This document shows, piece after piece, positions 60,313 to 64,000 of a DNA stretch of 64,000 nucleotides. Numbering within the stretch: the first letter of the stretch is position 1; each line of letters opens with the position of its first letter. The position numbers and the translations under genes were made by a program. Source of the stretch: Eremomyces bilateralis CBS 781.70. Its lineage: Eukaryota > Ascomycota > Dothideomycetes > Eremomycetales > Eremomycetaceae. Where the stretch lies: NCBI RefSeq assembly GCF_010015585.1, contig NW_022985068.1:622106-686105 (forward strand), given 5' to 3'. The notes under the pieces are model-generated. The model was not told the DNA's origin. It saw only the letters and a list, made by a program, of their open reading frames with translations, and did no database searches.

Positions 60313-61311
60313 TTAAGGCGAAGAATCGCGTCTGGATCGTTTGCTCCTCTCTAACCACTTCCGCTTCCCGACCCGGGTCTCGAAATGCGGCGCCACGTTT
60401 GAAACATCTTGACCTGCCGCCACCATGGTGCTACGCATTTTATTGCGGTAGGCATCCACTGTGAGAAGAGAGCAGCATATCAGTAAAGTTCATATGTTTT
60501 ACCTTCGCTGGACACTCCATAGATTGAAGACTTACAAGATCGTTGCAGGAACAACGTCCTTCCGGAGAACACGCGACTCTGGCTCCAGCTCATTCGGTAG
60601 CCCAGGTCGTTCAACGTCATCTCTTTGCCACGCTTTGTCCGGTTCATGCGTGGGAGCGTTACCTTCGCCTCGCTTCCATCTAGCATCGGCACCGCAACAA
60701 CGGTCTGTGCTGCCGGTCCATCAATGTTGTCGTCAACGTCGTTGGGCCATCGACCGGTCCGTGGCGATGGAGGAGGTGACTGCATTTCGGTCGCATACCA
60801 AGAACGCGGGTAAACAGAATTGTTCTTACGGTAGGAGTCGGGCATTTCATGCATGCGGACCTGATCCAACATAACACGGACCCGGACGCGGGTATTGCGC
60901 TGGGTGTCGTCGACGAGAATGAATTTGCGTCGCTTCTCTTCGGGGAGATCGCCGAAAAGAGCGATGTTTCGCTCCTCGTCTTGATCGTCCCTTGCTCGTG
61001 ATGATACTATCACCGAATTCGTATGTGAGGGCGCGTGTCCCAATTGCTCAACGCTATCATGTGTAGGCGGGATCGTCGATGTCACCATGCCTTGAGACGT
61101 AGGATAGGTCGGGTAGAAATTATGCGCTTGACGGACGTCATTGGGTGACGCATTTCCATTGGGAGGGGGATGGTGGTGTGCGTGAGACCCGTCGGCATAC
61201 TCAGCGCTGGCTACAGAGAGAACAAATTAGCATGCACAATGGACTACTTGAATATGGCGATTGAGGGGGATCCGTGTCCATGATACGGCGCATGACTTGT
61301 GACGAGTACAT
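60313..61311 (-). CDS. DUF8032-type protein, smaller paralogue
   Basis: Exons 61311-61248, 61210-60536 and 60458-60313 encode 294 aa. The N-terminal third is His/Pro/Ser-rich. The domain spans about residues 105-265. It begins with KRRKFILVDDTQRNTRVRVRV, continues with MPDSYRKNNSVYPRSWY and an acidic insertion, and then has NDLGYRMSWSQSRVFSGRTLF leading into LQRSLDAYRNKM, which is completed across the last intron. The pattern matches the neighbouring larger DUF8032 protein (VYPRAC, VGWALAQLNP, LIQRAVDSWRN). The tail is basic (GKRKWLERSKRSRR). The first intron as drawn is only 37 nt (GTAGTC donor). A longer alternative starting at GTATCA would shorten the N-terminus but also keep the frame. 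Function is unknown, and nuclear localisation is a guess from the basic tail. Confidence 0.78.
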
Positions 61312-61560
61312 TATCCCGATTTGTGATTGATGGCCCTTTCGGGGGATGCCTCGACAGTCGCTCTAGCAAGACTCTGTGCAATATGAAGGGGTAAAAAGTG
61401 TTAAGGTGTTACACACCAAGATGAAGAATATAATGTACATCTCATTTAGAAAGGAAATAAAAGATCGAGGGCATTCGCGTCCATAATTCAATTTCCCATC
61501 TCAAGCCGTGGCGTTAAAAACATCAAAGGAAACGAAAACGGACTTTAAAGAGCACTCAGA

Positions 61561-63062
61561 TCACATCTGGTGGAACATACCGCTAACATCATCTGCACCG
61601 CCCGGTGCACCTCCTCCCGGATGCTCATGGTGGTGGTGATGCATCTGCGGTCCTCCCATGCTAATGCTGGGCTGTCTCGGCGGCGCGGCCAACCCAGCGG
61701 AATTGGGAATGCCAGGAGCGCCCGGGGCACCTGGACCTGCCATGTGCGGAGCATGTTGTTGCGGCGCTGCTTGTGCTTTTCTACTGTTCATCTTGGCCAT
61801 CCTCCTCACCCGCCTGCTTCGAAGCCTTGGATCTTGGTTGCTATTCCTCCAGCTATCCACGGCTCGCTGAATGAGACCCCGCTTGCCTCGTAGGCAAGGA
61901 TTGAGTTGAGCCAAAGCCCAACCAACGGTGTTGCACTCGGTCTCGTAGGCAAGACGGTTGCCCTTGTAGTCCTCCTTTCGACAACACGCGCGGGGATACA
62001 CGCAATTCTCCGTCTTAAATTCTTGCGGAAGACTATCGACATCGACGGACTCAACGTCACAGCGGATGGTGTACTCCATCTTGACGCGATCACGCGAGTA
62101 CTCAAATGCGATCCATTGGACGCCGTTCTGGTCTTGTCGCACGACAAGTGGAGTGGTCGCAGGAATCGGGCCTGGGGCTGCGTTCGGGTTGATGCTTGGA
62201 CCAGCACCGGGAGGACCTTGTTGATGCATGCCACCTGCGCTTCCGGGAGGTCCTGTTGGAGTCGCGGACGCGGGGCTGACGCCAGTTGGTTGCCGTGGCA
62301 TTTGCCCTTGCTGCATCTTTTGGGTGGGAGAGTTGGTTAGGGCTGGAGTGTGAGGGTGAGACGTATGGTAAGGCATAGGCTGCGCTTGCGACTGGGTCAC
62401 GAAGTTGGTCGCGATCGGAGCCGGCTGCTGAGTTCCTGGATGCTGCGCGTAGGGAGGCTGCTGCGGAACAGGGTATGGCGGGTAGTAAAGTTGCTGCCCG
62501 TACAGTTGCCTGCCATGCTGATCATGCTGCGGGGATTGAACAGATACAGAGGCGGGCGAGGCGGATTGCGGAGTGTGATAGATAGGGGGATAGGGGCGAT
62601 TCATTGTTGCGGTTGCCATGGAGAGCTCAGGGTTCTCTATTCGATATGTCAGGTTCAGATTCAAGAATTGGATACCAAGCACCTGCCATCGGACGACAGG
62701 TGCAGGATGAATCCACAAAATGTATTGAGGATTCCAAACGAGGGTCTCGGCTTACCAGCTGACGTGTAACTTGCACTGTTGGAGCTGTACGGGCTTGGAT
62801 GAGCGGTAAAGTAAGGTAACTGCTGAGTGTTCTGATCGGTCTGACCAGGAACTGGAGCTCCGTAAGGCGACTGGTGCTGATGTTGAAGCTGGTGATTTGG
62901 AGGATGCGGCGACGCGTATGGACCGGGTCCAGTCGGTTGGTTAGCCTGGGGTTGATGAGAAGCGTCAGTGGGATGATGCTGCTGAGTTGCAACTGCTGAT
63001 CGAGGATGCTGCGGGACGTGTTGCGGCGGTGGAAGCCCTTGCTGCGGCGCGTGGGGATGATG
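61561..63062 (-). CDS. DUF8032-domain protein, larger paralogue (5' end open)
   Basis: Two exons are clear, 63062-62756 and 62636-61561, giving at least 460 aa. The first 275 residues are Gln/Pro/His-rich (for example PPPQHVPQHP, QLQHQHQSPYG) and probably disordered. They could act as a transcriptional activation or coactivator-type region. The conserved domain follows: VQWIAFEYSRDRVKMEYTIRC, LPQEFKTENCVYPRACCRKEDYKG, TECNTVGWALAQLNP and RGKRGLIQRAVDSWRNSN, then a basic helix (RLRSRRVRRMAKMNSRKA) and a Gly/Pro/His-rich tail ending in GMFHQM. Exon 63062 starts after a CAATAG acceptor with a CTAACC branch site. An ATG at 63890 directly before a GTATGC donor could be the start, through an 825-nt intron. 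This is unproven, and the gene may instead extend past the window edge. Confidence 0.85.
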
Positions 63063-64000
63063 CTATTGATCAACGACTGGTTAGCGAACGGATCCGTCGA
63101 TGCGATATCTCATAGTGTGTGACAGTGATTAGGTGGGACAGTGTTCGTTTAATTGACGGAAACAAATCGACAATTGTCGCTCCCGCACTTGACTGGGCCA
63201 GGATACAGCAGTGCTAAACCTCGCGATGGCCATGAAATACCAAAACACAATCCAACAGAGGCAGTACAAGGTACAGTCCAAGACGAGGACGCCGGGGTTG
63301 GGAGTGCCAGGTTATAAAAGCGAAGAAAGAGCTTAATAGAAACGGTTTATAGGCACCACCAAGTAGAGTTGAAACAAATGTTCCTTAGTGCAAATGTGAC
63401 AGGAGAAAGCAATGTGTGTTTGCAGGGAAATGCCTGAACGAACCAACCCTAGACGGATTCAAGATTCAATATCGACGATGAAGTATTGAAAACCAATTCC
63501 TTAGGCCAGTTGATATTTTCGGCCCATGGCTATCAAGCTTTTGAAGAGGAGAGTTGGTGATGATGACTTCCACACATGGGTGGTACTGAAGACGAACTTG
63601 AACCACCCAGGGCGGCGATGTTGGAAATAGGAAAAAACGTTGGCAATAGGAATTGACGGCAGCGACAACAAGGAAGCGCAGACAATGGTGCAAGGAGCAG
63701 AGATGCTAGAGAAAGATATTTGGATGTGACACTTGAACGCTGTTCTGCGATATAGAGAAGTTGTGGATGTGCCGGAAAGAGTATACTGGGTATGGTTGGG
63801 TGGAGGGGCATAAAGGATGGGGGAGGGTGCCAAAGTGCAGGTGCTTGGGGGGCCGGTGAGCTTGGCAAGGAAGGCTGGAGGGCATACCATGTAGCCTGAC
63901 GCGGTGCTAGGATGTCGACGACGACCGATTAATGCGGCGTCAACGCATCAACGATGTGCAGCAGCAGTATGGCTTGATGCATGCAAAAACCCACAACAGA
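63063..64000. other. Right edge: likely leader or 5' intron of the DUF8032 gene
   Basis: No independent gene is supported. On the minus strand an ATG at 63890-63888 is followed immediately by GTATGC, a good donor that could pair with the acceptor at 63063. The frames of 75-129 codons here carry no family signature. Confidence 0.4.

Noticed and set aside
60230-60330. tRNA-like GGTTCGAAT sequence on the minus strand
   Set aside because: The five bases on either side of the loop do not pair as a T stem, and no D arm, anticodon arm or acceptor stem can be drawn.

Overview
The window is nuclear DNA of a filamentous ascomycete (Pezizomycotina). The genes are dense and protein-coding, and most carry short introns of about 37-77 bp with GTRNGT donors, CTAAC-like branch sites and YAG acceptors. 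The proteins belong to fungal families: a LaeA-like methyltransferase, DUF6604, DUF8032, AIM24 and a GH114 secreted hydrolase. The class within Pezizomycotina cannot be fixed by eye. I saw no rRNA, tRNA, CRISPR array or origin.

Layout. 1-7.1 kb: a zinc-finger plus TENA/THI-4 protein (1040-2480, -), a secreted GH114-type glycosidase (4407-5265, +) and a decayed Tc1/mariner transposase (about 5585-6750, -). 7.1-13.4 kb: a DUF6604 protein with an 18-nt microexon, then the divergent pair DOM34 (ribosome rescue, -) and a CWF19L1/Drn1 protein (lariat RNA turnover, +). 13.4-19.4 kb: a small Cys/His-rich protein and a long CT-rich leader in front of a disordered 638-aa fungal protein. 19.4-25.1 kb: BUB1 checkpoint kinase and COP9 signalosome subunit 3. 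25.1-33.2 kb: a 3.3-kb gene-free stretch and a 1409-aa MIT-domain protein. 33.2-42.4 kb: UGGT (ER folding sensor ending in KDEL), then the ATM1 mitochondrial ABC exporter, divergent from AIM24. 44.4-47.3 kb: an 11-exon LaeA-like methyltransferase and a 100-aa Ser/Gly/Asn/Tyr-rich protein. 47.3-55.2 kb: an uncertain fragment, a 164-aa conserved protein, a kinesin-8 (KIP3) and a glycine-zipper protein. 55.4-58.2 kb: a probably decayed gene and a BTB/POZ protein. 60.3-64 kb: two adjacent genes sharing the same DUF8032-type domain.

There is no single pathway or gene cluster here. Most genes are housekeeping: mitosis (BUB1, KIP3), protein quality control (UGGT, CSN3, DOM34), mitochondria (ATM1, AIM24) and RNA turnover. 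The lineage-variable material sits in the looser stretches at 2.5-7 kb, 42-49 kb and 55-60 kb. The most unusual signals are an intragenic switch from C-rich to G-rich codon third positions repeated in at least seven exons, the DUF8032 tandem pair, the microexon, and two stop-free, in-frame introns. Intron-exon structures were built by eye from frame continuity and splice signals and have not been tested against transcripts.
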